Source of the DNA: Chitinophaga polysaccharea
GTDB lineage: Bacteria > Bacteroidota > Bacteroidia > Chitinophagales > Chitinophagaceae
Length of the DNA stretch: 64,000 nt
NCBI RefSeq assembly: GCF_007829335.1
Contig: NZ_VIWO01000007.1
Location: 310,001-374,000, forward strand
Reading direction: 5' to 3'
Numbering within the stretch: the stretch's first letter is position 1; every line of letters starts with the position of its first letter. Positions 27,866 through 35,810 of this stretch are shown one piece after another. The translations under genes were made by a program, and so were the position numbers. The notes under the pieces were generated by a model, which ran no database searches, was not told the origin of the DNA, and saw only the letters and a program-made list of their open reading frames with translations.

Positions 27866-28432
27866 TTATGCGAGTTTCTCTACCTGCATAAAGTTGAGTT
27901 CTACCGGGGTAGCGCGGCCGAAGATCTTTACAGTTACTTTCAGTTTCTTTTTGTCTTCGATCACTTCTTCGATGACGCCGTTAAAGTCGTTGAACGGACC
28001 ATCGATGATCTTAATTGTTTCGCCAACGATAAAAGGTTCGCTCATAGTGAGTCCCTGATCGCTCAGTTCGTCTACCTTACCTAACATTTTATTGACTTCA
28101 GCTTTACGGAGTGCGATAGGTTTTTCCTTTCCGAGGAAGTGGATAACACCGGATACATTACGTATAGCTTGTATTACTTCATCGGTCATTTTACCATCTA
28201 CCGCTTCGATCATCACATAACCGGGATAGAAGTTTTTTTCGCGCATTACTTTTTTACCAGCCTGCACTTTATAAACTTTTTCTACCGGCAGGAAAATCTG
28301 GCTGATAACGTTACCCCAATCGGAGCGGCGTACTTCAATATCCAGGTATTCCTTTACTTTTTTTTCCTTGCCACTAACAACGCGGAGTACATACCACTTT
28401 GTTTCCTGAGCAGGAAGATTGGCTGCATCCAT
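27866..28432 (-). CDS. nusG: Transcription termination/antitermination factor NusG
   Basis: 188 residues. NGN domain with KWYVLRVVSGKEKKVKEYLD and FFYPGYVMIEA-type core (NFYPGYVMIEAV), and a C-terminal KOW motif in EPFIVGETIKIIDGPFNDF. NusG binds RNA polymerase to increase processivity and couples to ribosomes or Rho. It abuts secE directly, as in most bacteria, but the next gene is not rplK: a terminator and two transglutaminase-like genes follow. Confidence 0.98.
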   Translation of the reverse strand: MDAANLPAQETKWYVLRVVSGKEKKVKEYLDIEVRRSDWGNVISQIFLPVEKVYKVQAGKKVMREKNFYPGYVMIEAVDGKMTDEVIQAIRNVSGVIHFLGKEKPIALRKAEVNKMLGKVDELSDQGLTMSEPFIVGETIKIIDGPFNDFNGVIEEVIEDKKKLKVTVKIFGRATPVELNFMQVEKLA

Positions 28433-28633
28433 TTATTTAGCTTTGAAAATTTCGTAATAGTGTGTTAACACAAAATTGGAAGCGGCATCCATCCCCCAAA
28501 CCAGCGCGGTAACAAATATTGTTGCTATCAGAACAATCATGGTAGATGATTGGAGTTCTTGCCAGGTAGGCCAGGACACCTTATAAACCAATTCATGATA
28601 AGACTCGCGGAAATAATTTCTGATCTTATTCAT
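28433..28633 (-). CDS. secE: Preprotein translocase subunit SecE
   Basis: 66 residues. A short amphipathic helix (YFRESYHELVYKVSWPTWQE, the conserved SecE signature with KVSWPT) precedes a single membrane helix (STMIVLIATIFVTALVWGMD). It is the clamp subunit of the SecYEG channel. The stop abuts the nusG start and tRNA-Trp lies about 110 bases upstream, the usual Bacteroidetes arrangement. Confidence 0.97.
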   Translation of the reverse strand: MNKIRNYFRESYHELVYKVSWPTWQELQSSTMIVLIATIFVTALVWGMDAASNFVLTHYYEIFKAK

Positions 28634-28740
28634 TATGTAAAGTTAACGATTTATGGTCAATTGTTTAAAGCCTAAAAAATGGTTGACTTGTTTTATTTTG
28701 TAATAACAACAATTCAACCATTTAATTATTTTGTTAGACC

Positions 28741-28814
28741 TGGCACGGGTACTAGGATTCGAACCCAGATCAAAGGTTTTGGAGACCCGTATGCTACCGT
28801 TGCACCATACCCGT
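28741..28814 (-). tRNA. tRNA-Trp(CCA)
   Basis: 74 bases with an encoded CCA end. Acceptor stem ACGGGTA/TACCCGT, discriminator G, anticodon loop CTCCAAA (anticodon CCA), T-loop GGTTCGAATCC. It lies between tuf and secE, a normal position in this phylum. Confidence 0.95.
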
Positions 28815-28818
28815 GTAT

Positions 28819-28899
28819 AAAGCCATTAGCGTTGAGCTTTCAGCAGTCAGCAAATCTATATAAATTTTCTGACATTTAATCGCCGAAGCTAATGGCTTT
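28819..28899. repeat. Inverted-repeat element between tuf and tRNA-Trp
   Basis: Perfect 12-base arms AAAGCCATTAGC (28819-28830) and GCTAATGGCTTT (28888-28899) flank 57 bases. The arm sequence recurs inside the rpoB-rpoC element (18781-18808). It could form a stem after tuf; there is no strong T-run. Confidence 0.6.
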
Positions 28900-28915
28900 T
28901 AATATTGTGAAATGC

Positions 28916-30103
28916 TTATTTCAGGATTTCAGTTACCTGACCAGCACCTACTGTACGACCACCTTCACGGATAGCGAATTTCAGACCTTTATCCATTGCG
29001 ATTGGCTGAATCAGTTTCACGGTCAGTGTAACGTTATCACCAGGCATTACCATTTCAACACCAGCTGGTAATTCAACTTCACCGGTTACGTCAGTAGTAC
29101 GGAAGTAGAACTGAGGACGGTATTTGTTGAAGAACGGAGTGTGACGGCCACCTTCTTCTTTGCTCAGTACGTATACTTCGCATTTGAATTCAGTGTGCGG
29201 AGTGATGGTACCTGGCTGGCAGATAACCATACCACGACGGATCTGAGTTTTCTCAATACCGCGGAGCAACAGACCAGCGTTATCACCTGCTTCACCTTCG
29301 TCGAGGAGTTTTTTGAACATCTCAACACCAGTACAAGTAGATTTCAGTGGTTCTTCCTGCAGACCTACGATTTCAACGTTCTCACCAACTTTGATACGAC
29401 CGCGTTCGATACGACCAGTAGCAACGGTACCACGACCGGTGATAGAGAATACGTCTTCAACAGACATCAGGAATGGTTGATCAACCGGACGAGGAGGCAG
29501 TGGGATGTAAGAATCTACAGCATCCATCAGTTGGTCGATAGCAGCAACCCATTTTTCGTCACCAGCGAGAGCGCCAGTTGCAGAACCCTGGATTACAGGA
29601 ACGTTATCACCGTCGAAACCGTTAGAAGACAGCAGATCACGAATTTCGATCTCTACCAGTTCCAGTAATTCTGGATCGTCTACCAGGTCAACTTTGTTCA
29701 TGAAAACAACGATACGAGGTACACCTACCTGGCGAGCCAGCAGGATGTGCTCTCTGGTTTGTGGCATAGGACCATCGGTAGCAGCAACCACCAGGATAGC
29801 ACCGTCCATCTGAGCAGCACCGGTAATCATATTCTTCACATAGTCAGCGTGACCAGGACAGTCAACGTGAGCATAGTGACGAGAAGCTGTCTGATACTCT
29901 ACGTGAGCTGTATTGATAGTGATACCTCTTTCTTTTTCTTCAGGAGCAGCATCGATCTCATCATAACCTCTCTTCTCTGCCAGACCTTTATTTGCCAAAA
30001 TCGTAGTAATGGCAGCAGTCAAAGTAGTTTTACCATGATCCACGTGGCCGATGGTACCAATGTTTACGTGGGGTTTATCCCGCTTGAAGGTTTCTTTTGC
30101 CAT
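28916..30103 (-). CDS. tuf: Elongation factor Tu
   Basis: 395 residues. GTPase motifs GHVDHGKTT (P-loop), DCPGHADYV and NKVDLVD, then domain II (SITGRGTVATGRIERG) and domain III (RTTDVTGEVELPAGVEMVMP). It delivers aminoacyl-tRNA to the ribosome. Preceded by four tRNA genes and a tRNA-like sequence and followed by tRNA-Trp, secE and nusG, all on one strand and probably one transcript from the promoter at 31144-31173. Confidence 0.99.
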   Translation of the reverse strand: MAKETFKRDKPHVNIGTIGHVDHGKTTLTAAITTILANKGLAEKRGYDEIDAAPEEKERGITINTAHVEYQTASRHYAHVDCPGHADYVKNMITGAAQMDGAILVVAATDGPMPQTREHILLARQVGVPRIVVFMNKVDLVDDPELLELVEIEIRDLLSSNGFDGDNVPVIQGSATGALAGDEKWVAAIDQLMDAVDSYIPLPPRPVDQPFLMSVEDVFSITGRGTVATGRIERGRIKVGENVEIVGLQEEPLKSTCTGVEMFKKLLDEGEAGDNAGLLLRGIEKTQIRRGMVICQPGTITPHTEFKCEVYVLSKEEGGRHTPFFNKYRPQFYFRTTDVTGEVELPAGVEMVMPGDNVTLTVKLIQPIAMDKGLKFAIREGGRTVGAGQVTEILK

Positions 30104-30175
30104 TGTATTTTCTTTTTAGATGGTTTGTAAAGATTGTATTGATAGTTGTTTTAAAAAAACGGTTTTACAAACTTG

Positions 30176-30254
30176 TACCGTTGATGAGAATTGAACTCAT
30201 GGCCTCCCCGTTTTCTGTTGAAGATGGGTTGCTCTTCCATTGAGCTACAACGCT
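30176..30254 (-). tRNA. tRNA-like sequence with aberrant anticodon arm (probable decayed tRNA-Thr copy)
   Basis: 79 bases. The D-arm region (TAGCTCAATGGAAGAGC), T-arm (ATGAG TTCAATT CTCAT) and an acceptor AGCGTTG/CAACGGT with one G-G mismatch are tRNA-like and resemble the neighbouring tRNA-Thr(GGT). The segment between D- and T-arms is about seven bases too long and forms no regular anticodon stem: the best pairing CCCAT/ACGGG has an A-C mismatch and a 12-base loop. So either a pseudo-tRNA or a structured leader element of tuf. No anticodon can be read with confidence. Confidence 0.5.
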
Positions 30255-30368
30255 AAGTTTTAATTTCGGAGTGCGGAATTTACAAATTCGAATTCCGAAA
30301 TTCGAATTTTATGGAGTTTGTTGAGGCGATTATTCACTCACTACAACTATTCTTCTAAAATTCATTTG

Positions 30369-30440
<72 letters not shown>

Positions 30441-30460
30441 TTGAAAATTGCATTAATGCG

Positions 30461-30533
30461 AGCGGGAGACGAGGTTCGAACCCGCGACCTACAGCTTGGA
30501 AGGCTGTCGCTCTACCAACTGAGCTACTCCCGC
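30461..30533 (-). tRNA. tRNA-Gly(TCC)
   Basis: 73 bases. Acceptor GCGGGAG/CTCCCGC, anticodon stem ACAGC/GCTGT around CTTCCAA (anticodon TCC), T-loop GGTTCGAACCT. Confidence 0.95.
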
Positions 30534-30725
30534 ATATGTAATTCACTAAGTTTCCAGCAACACATAGCAACTTTTCACTTATAGAATTATAGAATAAAAA
30601 AAAGAGCTTTAAAAGGCTGTTGTAGCACAAGGCCAGGGTAATCTTAGTATCTTAAATTACTCACCTTTCACTTAACAAGTATGTTCCGCCTCTGCGAAGG
30701 GCAAAAGCGGAACACGCTGTTTTGG

Positions 30726-30807
30726 TGGGCAGGATAGGATTCGAACCTATGAAGACGTAGTCAGCGGATTTACAGTCCGCCCCATTTGGCCGCTCTGGAA
30801 CCTGCCC
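30726..30807 (-). tRNA. tRNA-Tyr(GTA)
   Basis: 82 bases, class II with long variable arm. Acceptor GGGCAGG/CCTGCCC, anticodon stem-loop GCGGACTGTAAATCCGC (anticodon GTA), T-loop GGTTCGAATCC. Confidence 0.95.
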
Positions 30808-30863
30808 AAACATTCTTGGATTTTGTCGCCCGTCACTTTTCATGAACAAAGCAAAAATCGATG

Positions 30864-30937
30864 AGCCAGCAGAGGGATTCGAACCCCCGACCCACTGATT
30901 ACAAATCAGTAGCTCTGGCCAACTGAGCTATGCTGGC
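30864..30937 (-). tRNA. tRNA-Thr(TGT)
   Basis: 74 bases. Acceptor GCCAGCA/TGCTGGC, anticodon stem ACTGA/TCAGT around TTTGTAA (anticodon TGT), T-loop GGTTCGAATCC. First gene of the tRNA-tuf cluster. Confidence 0.95.
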
Positions 30938-31143
30938 ATCTTTTCAAAAAACATTCTTTCAATTAAAGTATTTCTGTTCGTTTAACTCGTTGAAAGAGAG
31001 CGCAAAATTAAGAGTTTTTTTCAATTCTCAAAATCTTTTTTTCAGTTTGTTATAAATATTTAAAAATCTATCTACTTCCCTGAAGACGCCCTGCTATAAA
31101 GAACTTTGCTACTTTTACCAACCCTCTTTTTGAATCGGGATGG

Positions 31144-31173
31144 CAAAGGTAGCAAAGAGATTAATATTTCCAA
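31144..31173 (-). promoter_or_regulatory. Bacteroidetes-type promoter for the tRNA-tuf-secE-nusG cluster
   Basis: On the minus strand TTG (31173-31171), 19 bases, then TACCTTTG (31151-31144), the same -7 box as the rplK promoter. It lies between the hpf stop and the first tRNA, about 200 bases upstream of tRNA-Thr(TGT). Confidence 0.85.
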
Positions 31174-31188
31174 AATTATTTCAGAAAA

Positions 31189-31488
31189 TTATTGAAATTT
31201 CTTTTCCTTAGTACGTTTTACCTGGTTAACAAGTGAATCATAGGCTAAATCAAACGACTCTTCGAAAGACTTGGACTCGTGCTTGACAAATAGGTCCTGA
31301 CGGGGTATTCGAACTCTGATTTCAGCTATTTTATCTTTAACCTGATGTGCTATATTATCCAATTTTAAAAAAACATCCACGCTTACAATACGATCATAAA
31401 AAGTGTTCAACTTCTGAATTTTCTTGTTCACGTGGTCAATCAATTTAGCATCCGCATCAAAATGCACAGTTTGAATTTGTACGTTCAT
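31189..31488 (-). CDS. hpf: Ribosome hibernation promoting factor (HPF/RaiA family)
   Basis: 99 residues (MNVQIQTVHFDADAKLIDHV), the short form of the HPF/RaiA family with the RNA-binding beta-alpha fold (IRVRIPRQDLFVKHESKSFE) and no C-terminal dimerisation domain. Such proteins bind the 30S decoding site in stationary phase and silence ribosomes. Downstream lies the tRNA-tuf promoter. The frame is separated from the XerC/D gene by about 160 bases. Confidence 0.9.
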   Translation of the reverse strand: MNVQIQTVHFDADAKLIDHVNKKIQKLNTFYDRIVSVDVFLKLDNIAHQVKDKIAEIRVRIPRQDLFVKHESKSFEESFDLAYDSLVNQVKRTKEKKFQ

Positions 31489-31649
31489 AGCACTAATTTT
31501 TTAAATATTTAACAATCTAGGTTCTAGTTAGTAAACCATGGTCATAGGCACTCTCGTTTAGTAGAAAAGAACTTCATTACTAATATAGTCACTTTATTAA
31601 TGCAATGCTGCTATACCGCGTAATATTTTGTTAAAAGCTGAAAAAAAAT

Positions 31650-32591
31650 CTACGCCTTTGGGTGCGCCTGCTTATACACCTTCTTTAACTGCTCTATAGT
31701 GTTGTGCGTGTAAACCTGTGTGGCAGCGAGACTCGAGTGCCCCAGCAACTCTTTGATCGCATTCAGGTCTGCTCCATTATTAGCCAGGTGAGTAGCAAAA
31801 GTATGCCGCAGGATATGCGGACTTTTCTTCTTTAAGGTAGTGATCTGGTGCTCCGTGAGGTATTTTCGCACCATCAGGTACACGTACTTGGGATATAACC
31901 TTTGCCCTGTATGCGGATGCACCAGCAATACACCGCTCTCAAATTCCTCCAGGTGAACGCGCTTTTGCTCCATATATACGGCTATCTGCGACAACAGCCG
32001 TTCACTGATTGGTATAATACGCTCCTTCCCTCCTTTCCCCATTACCTTTACCGACAGGTTGCTGCGGTCTACCCTGAATTCCGGTAAAGCAATCAACTCC
32101 GACAACCGGATACCTGTCTGGTAAAAGATCTCAAAAATGAGGCGATGCGTTGTCCCTTCAAAATCGTCGGCGAAAATATGCAGGGAACTTACAGATACCG
32201 GGCTGATATTATCTTCCAGCGCGCGCATTCCCTTTTCCTCAATATAACCCGGCAAACGACGGCTTATTTTGGGTGCAATCACTTTCACCATAGGCGACTG
32301 TTTGACAAGCCCCTGGCGGAGACAATATTTGAAAAAGGATTTAAGCGTGGAAATTTTCCGGTTTACACTCTTAGCCGTCATAGCATCTTCCATCAGGTGG
32401 GCCAGCCAACTGCGGATCATTACATGACTGATATCACCTACCGGGGTGTTGCTATAACTGGCAGTAATGTAATCGAAAAACTGGAGAAGATCATTGCGAT
32501 AGGCAATGCAGGTATGCGCGGAGTAACGCTTTTCGAGCTGGATATAGGAGATGAACCGCTCTGCTAATGAATATAATGGCTCGTTCAACAC
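31650..32591 (-). CDS. Tyrosine recombinase of the XerC/XerD family
   Basis: 313 residues if started at GTG 32591 (then LNEPLYSLAERFISYIQLEK). The first ATG in frame, 32639, lies inside the rpsU terminator hairpin, so a start there is unlikely. N-terminal SAM-like core-binding domain (about 8-95) and catalytic domain with TGIRLSELIAL (Arg), GKGGKERIIPIS (Lys), HILRHTFATHLANNG (His, Arg), LGHSS (His) and the Tyr nucleophile in ATQVYTHNT. All catalytic residues are present. It probably resolves chromosome dimers at dif; XerC versus XerD cannot be assigned from one copy. It follows rpsU, a common pairing in Bacteroidetes. Confidence 0.92.
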   Translation of the reverse strand: MLNEPLYSLAERFISYIQLEKRYSAHTCIAYRNDLLQFFDYITASYSNTPVGDISHVMIRSWLAHLMEDAMTAKSVNRKISTLKSFFKYCLRQGLVKQSPMVKVIAPKISRRLPGYIEEKGMRALEDNISPVSVSSLHIFADDFEGTTHRLIFEIFYQTGIRLSELIALPEFRVDRSNLSVKVMGKGGKERIIPISERLLSQIAVYMEQKRVHLEEFESGVLLVHPHTGQRLYPKYVYLMVRKYLTEHQITTLKKKSPHILRHTFATHLANNGADLNAIKELLGHSSLAATQVYTHNTIEQLKKVYKQAHPKA

Positions 32592-32598
32592 AAAAAGA

Positions 32599-32639
32599 TT
32601 GATGATTGTAAAGTTATTAAATAACCTTACAATCATCAA
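32599..32639 (-). terminator. Intrinsic terminator of rpsU
   Basis: Long inverted repeat, TTGATGATTGTAA with inner GTTAT/ATAAC, arms at 32599-32611 and 32627-32639, followed on the minus strand by TCTTTTTGTG. It lies about 40 bases after the rpsU stop and overlaps any ATG start of the recombinase. Confidence 0.85.
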
Positions 32640-32679
32640 ATATTTTGAGTTGCAGTCAGCCTATGGCTAACGCAATTAA

Positions 32680-32877
32680 TTAAGCATCGAATTTACCGGT
32701 AGCCAGCTGTTGCTTGTAAACGGCTTTTAACACCTCGTTACGACGTTTAACAGATGGTTTAGTAAAAGACTGGCGCGATCTCAGCTGCAGTAAAATGCGA
32801 GCTTTCTCAAATTTCTTTTTATACTTTTTAAGCGCCTTGTCTATGTTTTCGCAATCTTTAGAATCAATGATCAACAT
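32680..32877 (-). CDS. rpsU: Ribosomal protein bS21
   Basis: 65 residues (MLIIDSKDCENIDKALKKYK), basic, with the family helix RSRQSFTKPSVKRRNEVLKA. S21 joins the 30S platform and is important for initiation; in Bacteroidetes it takes part in holding the anti-Shine-Dalgarno sequence, consistent with the scarcity of Shine-Dalgarno sites here. Own promoter at 32905-32935 and own terminator. Confidence 0.97.
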   Translation of the reverse strand: MLIIDSKDCENIDKALKKYKKKFEKARILLQLRSRQSFTKPSVKRRNEVLKAVYKQQLATGKFDA

Positions 32878-32904
32878 AATTTTTGCCTCTTATTTTTAGG
32901 AACG

Positions 32905-32935
32905 CAAAGATAATATAAGATTTATTAAAAAACAA
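32905..32935 (-). promoter_or_regulatory. Bacteroidetes-type promoter for rpsU
   Basis: On the minus strand TTG (32935-32933, within CTTTTG), 20 bases, then TATCTTTG (32912-32905), about 28 bases upstream of the rpsU ATG. Confidence 0.8.
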
Positions 32936-32947
32936 AAGATTGCCGAA

Positions 32948-33274
32948 TTATTCTGATTCTCCGCCTTCCGGGCCATAAAAGATCACCCACAACAGTATAT
33001 CAGCTGTAAAATTCCGGAAGCGGTGCGTAGCCCCTGCAGGTACAAACAGGAAATCGCCTACTCCTACCTGCACTATTTTGTCTTCCAGCTCAAATTCCCC
33101 GCTCCCCCGTATCACCAGGTAAATTTCATCCTGGATATGTGGCTCCTGTCCATCTATTTCATCGGGACCAAAAATAATCCCCCTCATAGAACCGTGTTCA
33201 AACAATACCGCGAAATCATCATCGCTTTTCTGCAATTGTCGTAAAGACTCGGCAAAAGAAACATGAAACCTCAT
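32948..33274 (-). CDS. Small cupin-fold protein
   Basis: 108 residues. A single cupin barrel: GPDEIDGQEPHIQDEIYLVI supplies the first cupin motif with His and Glu, and VGVGDFLFVPAGATHRFRNF the second with His. Three of the usual metal ligands (His, Glu, His) are visible, so a bound metal is likely. There is no signal peptide. Substrate or sensing role unknown; small single-domain cupins of this kind include sugar isomerase-like and oxygenase-like proteins. It stands alone, 70 bases upstream of rpsU. Confidence 0.85.
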   Translation of the reverse strand: MRFHVSFAESLRQLQKSDDDFAVLFEHGSMRGIIFGPDEIDGQEPHIQDEIYLVIRGSGEFELEDKIVQVGVGDFLFVPAGATHRFRNFTADILLWVIFYGPEGGESE

Positions 33275-33597
33275 GCTGTGGTTGATTTAACGTGTGCTGT
33301 GATACCCCGAATTTAAGAAAGAAATACGAAACAAAGCGGCATATGTCTTCCCGCAGCAAGCGAAGATTGCCGGGGAAATGCCTGCAAAGGGGCCATTCCG
33401 GCAAATAGTGCAGCACCGTACCAATGGGATCCTATTAAATAGCAACAGAAATTAAGGCCACCCACGCGTGGCATATAGTGGAGTAACTGCAACTCCCCGG
33501 CTTGCCTTCTCTCCCGAAAAAACAATATCCGTGGGAGTATCAATGAAATCACCCGGAGAGAGATAACTTTCCCCGGATGACGGCTAATACGTTTATT
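33275..33597. other. Gap between repressor and cupin genes
   Basis: No gene supported. It holds a terminator-like stem (33556-33586), a GC-richer imperfect hairpin TTGCCGG/CCGGCAA with further internal pairing at about 33367-33407, and a CCACGCGTGG palindrome near 33460. Two overlapping minus-strand frames of 65 and 79 residues have no family features. Confidence 0.4.
33556..33586 (-). terminator. Possible terminator of the repressor gene
   Basis: Stem TCATCCGGGGA paired with its complement (two G-U pairs), 8-10 base loop, followed by TTTCATTG on the minus strand. The T-run is weak. Confidence 0.45.
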
Positions 33598-34350
33598 TTA
33601 GTCTTTCAGCTTCTTTTTCAACAGACTTACCTGGTCCTGTAACTGGCTGACCATATCGGCCAGGTGGTTAACGCTCATACGGCTTTGCTGGCCGGCTTTA
33701 CTGATAACGGCGTCGGATTGCCAAAGCTCCAGTACTTCTTCCATTTCTACCCCGTATGGCTCAAACTGGGGATTGTCGGATACCAGGGTGATTTTTGACT
33801 TAGCGCGGTTGTTCTTCTGGATCCGCTTAAATACAATTCCTTCGCGGGAAGTAACTACAATATACGTTTCATTGTTCTTGATCTCTTCCCAGCCATCTAC
33901 CTTGTGGCAAACGATGACAGAGCCGGAAGTAACCGGGAGCATAGAGTCTCCGGCAATTTCAAAAGCCCGGTAATCGCCGGCGCCCAGCATGGGCAAGGTA
34001 AAAGTGTTCAGTTCCTCGATGAATTCATCATCATTATAACCGGCGAGATAACCGGCGGCCGCTTTTACCGGCACAAACTGGATGGCTTGCCTGGAAGTCC
34101 CCATTTTGAGCTGGCGGCGCTTTTCCAGGAAACTATCTTTCTGGGAACCCAAATCTCTCCGGAGCAGATCATCGATGGATACCCGGAACATATCACTTAC
34201 CTGTTCCAGGATCTCCGTACGGGGCTCTGCACGTTCTTCCTCATATGCCCCCAGCAGGGAACGCTTGATACCGAGTTTATCGGCAAACTCTTGCTGCGTC
34301 CAGCCTTTTTGCTTACGCAGATATTTCAAATTCTGACATACTACGGACAT
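33598..34350 (-). CDS. LexA-like XRE/S24 self-cleaving repressor
   Basis: 250 residues. N-terminal XRE helix-turn-helix at about 8-62 (NLKYLRKQKGWTQQEFADKL). C-terminal S24/LexA-type peptidase domain at about 92-215: probable cleavage site Ala99-Gly100 in VKAAAGYLAGY, Ser136 in EIAGDSMLPV and Lys175 in REGIVFKRI. A short coiled coil closes the protein (226-250). Such proteins cut themselves when bound to RecA filaments after DNA damage, releasing repressed genes. Two operator-like palindromes lie directly upstream of its ATG, and near-identical ones precede the polymerase operon at 35988, supporting autoregulation and control of mutagenic polymerases. Phage-type cI-like function is an alternative, but no phage genes are near. 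Confidence 0.9.
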   Translation of the reverse strand: MSVVCQNLKYLRKQKGWTQQEFADKLGIKRSLLGAYEEERAEPRTEILEQVSDMFRVSIDDLLRRDLGSQKDSFLEKRRQLKMGTSRQAIQFVPVKAAAGYLAGYNDDEFIEELNTFTLPMLGAGDYRAFEIAGDSMLPVTSGSVIVCHKVDGWEEIKNNETYIVVTSREGIVFKRIQKNNRAKSKITLVSDNPQFEPYGVEMEEVLELWQSDAVISKAGQQSRMSVNHLADMVSQLQDQVSLLKKKLKD

Positions 34351-34353
34351 AAC

Positions 34354-34389
34354 CTAAATAATTTAGTACCTTGCTAACAAAATTAGCAA
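34354..34389. promoter_or_regulatory. Paired operator sites upstream of the XRE/S24 repressor
   Basis: Two inverted repeats: CTAA-ATAAT-TTAG (34354-34366) and TTGCTAA-CAAAA-TTAGCAA (34371-34389), both with core CTAA-N5-TTAG, centres 20 bases apart. The site starts 4 bases upstream of the repressor ATG. The pair recurs at 35811-35845. Read on the minus strand, TTTGCTAATTTTGTTAGCAA differs by one base from the polymerase-operon site. Confidence 0.8.
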
Positions 34390-34459
34390 ATATTTTTATG
34401 AATTACCAAATATATTCGACATTCATCGCTTATTTTTGCCCGGTAAAATCCAACTCGAC

Positions 34460-34906
34460 ATGTTAAACTATGTACACTCGTTCTTAAGATGGGCAATATT
34501 ATTAGCTGGGATATGGGCAGTGATCCGCTCTCTCAGAGGTGTTACCGGTAAAACACCCTTTACCGCGGCAGACAGTAAAGCAGGACTTTTCTTTATGATC
34601 TTCTGTGACCTGCAGTTGTTAGTAGGGTTGATCCTTATGTTTGTGAGCCCGCTGGCCAAACAAGGTTTTGCGGATATGAGTGTAGCGATGAAAACACCGG
34701 TATTAAGATTTTTTACCGTAGAGCATGAAGTCATGGCTGTTATTGCCATTGCGCTGGTACATATTGGTAAATCCAAAATAAAGAAAGCCGCTACAGATGC
34801 GCAGAAACACAAGCTGGGCCTGATTTTCTTCGGACTTGCACTGGTTATTATACTGGCGCTCATTCCATGGCCTTTCCGCGAAGCGCTGGGCAAAGGATGG
34901 TTCTAG
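34460..34906 (+). CDS. Small four-helix membrane protein
   Basis: 148 residues from ATG 34460 (MLNYVHSFLRWAILLAGIWA). Four predicted membrane helices at about 5-22, 42-63, 85-105 and 122-140. Histidines at H6, in VEHEVMAV and in LVHIGK sit at helix ends, as in b-type cytochrome-like proteins, but no heme motif can be proven. Similar short proteins are common in Bacteroidetes and uncharacterised. It is transcribed divergently from the repressor; a TATTTTTG box at 34431-34438 is a likely -7 element 40 bases beyond the operators. SOS control is uncertain. Confidence 0.75.
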   Translation: MLNYVHSFLRWAILLAGIWAVIRSLRGVTGKTPFTAADSKAGLFFMIFCDLQLLVGLILMFVSPLAKQGFADMSVAMKTPVLRFFTVEHEVMAVIAIALVHIGKSKIKKAATDAQKHKLGLIFFGLALVIILALIPWPFREALGKGWF

Positions 34907-34931
34907 TCAATCATCTCTCTATAAAAATATT

Positions 34932-34960
34932 AAATGGCGTCCTTATCAGGGACGCCATTT
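34932..34960. terminator. Terminator between two convergent genes
   Basis: 11-base stem AAATGGCGTCC/GGACGCCATTT with a 7-base loop, followed on the plus strand by CTTTTTGT. It serves the plus-strand membrane protein and probably the minus-strand SdpI-like gene too. Confidence 0.88.
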
Positions 34961-35001
34961 CTTTTTGTATGAATTGACCACGGAATCAAAGCAGGTTTAT
35001 A

Positions 35002-35670
35002 TTATCCTTTATCCTTGTTATATAACCGGAAGGAGTAAATGTAGGGCAGGGCTGCCAGTACAATGGAGAGAAAGAAAAAGATGAACACCCCTGTAATCAG
35101 CGACAGGAAGAATCCGGCAATAATAGTCACAATACCTGCGCTTGTCCACAGGTTGCTGGCCATCAGGTGTGTTTCTTTCCATATCTGCGGGCTCTGCAGC
35201 GTCCACGGTGTCCGGACACCTATGTAATTATTGGGTTTTAACCTGCGGAGATAAAGCCCTATTCCGGTGATCAATATCCCCACCCCGACGAATGCCCAGC
35301 GCTCCATGACGAACGGGTTTCCCTGGCTTACCAGGAATATGATGACACAGGTAAAAACGGCCAGGCAGGTATGAATTAAAAACCGGATACGGTAATAGTC
35401 CTTATGTACGGCCTCTCCTTTCGGCACAGACTGGCTTTCATCCACAGCAGGGATATAGCGGAACAGGAAGTACAGCAGGCCGTTTGTAAAAAACAGGAAA
35501 ATCATCAGTAAAAGGAAGTCACTTTTAGACCTTATTTCCGGGGAACCCAGTGGGCTTGCTGCAGCGGGAATGGCGGTGGGTAAATGATTCCAGATAATGG
35601 CGAGGTAAGCCATGGGGACCAGCAACAATGCGAGAATTAGTAATTCTTTGGTTAAATCCGGTTGTTTCAT
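35002..35670 (-). CDS. SdpI/DUF1648-family membrane protein
   Basis: 222 residues with about six membrane helices. The signature LKPNNYIGVRTPWTLQSPQI followed by WKETH is diagnostic of the SdpI family, and the N-terminal part with a Pro-rich loop (WNHLPTAIPAAASPLG) matches DUF1648. In Bacillus SdpI gives immunity against the SDP toxin and signals to a repressor; most homologues, including this, are isolated genes of unknown function. It lies between the repressor gene and the polymerase operon and is divergent from the latter. Confidence 0.85.
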   Translation of the reverse strand: MKQPDLTKELLILALLLVPMAYLAIIWNHLPTAIPAAASPLGSPEIRSKSDFLLLMIFLFFTNGLLYFLFRYIPAVDESQSVPKGEAVHKDYYRIRFLIHTCLAVFTCVIIFLVSQGNPFVMERWAFVGVGILITGIGLYLRRLKPNNYIGVRTPWTLQSPQIWKETHLMASNLWTSAGIVTIIAGFFLSLITGVFIFFFLSIVLAALPYIYSFRLYNKDKG

Positions 35671-35810
35671 TGGAGATCAGTTTAAAGGTAAAACCATTCA
35701 CATACTCCCTTTGTCCTTCATTTCCACTCTCTTACTCATTACATATTGAATGCCAGATATGCTACGTTAAAGTTACGAAAAATAGCAGCGCAAGATTTTT
35801 GAATATTTTT

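Noticed and set aside
33313..33552. 79-residue minus-strand frame between repressor and cupin
   Set aside because: No family similarity and overlaps another frame; likely chance.
33598..34350. Phage cI-type repressor
   Set aside because: No cro, integrase or phage structural genes around it; operators also occur at a chromosomal polymerase operon.
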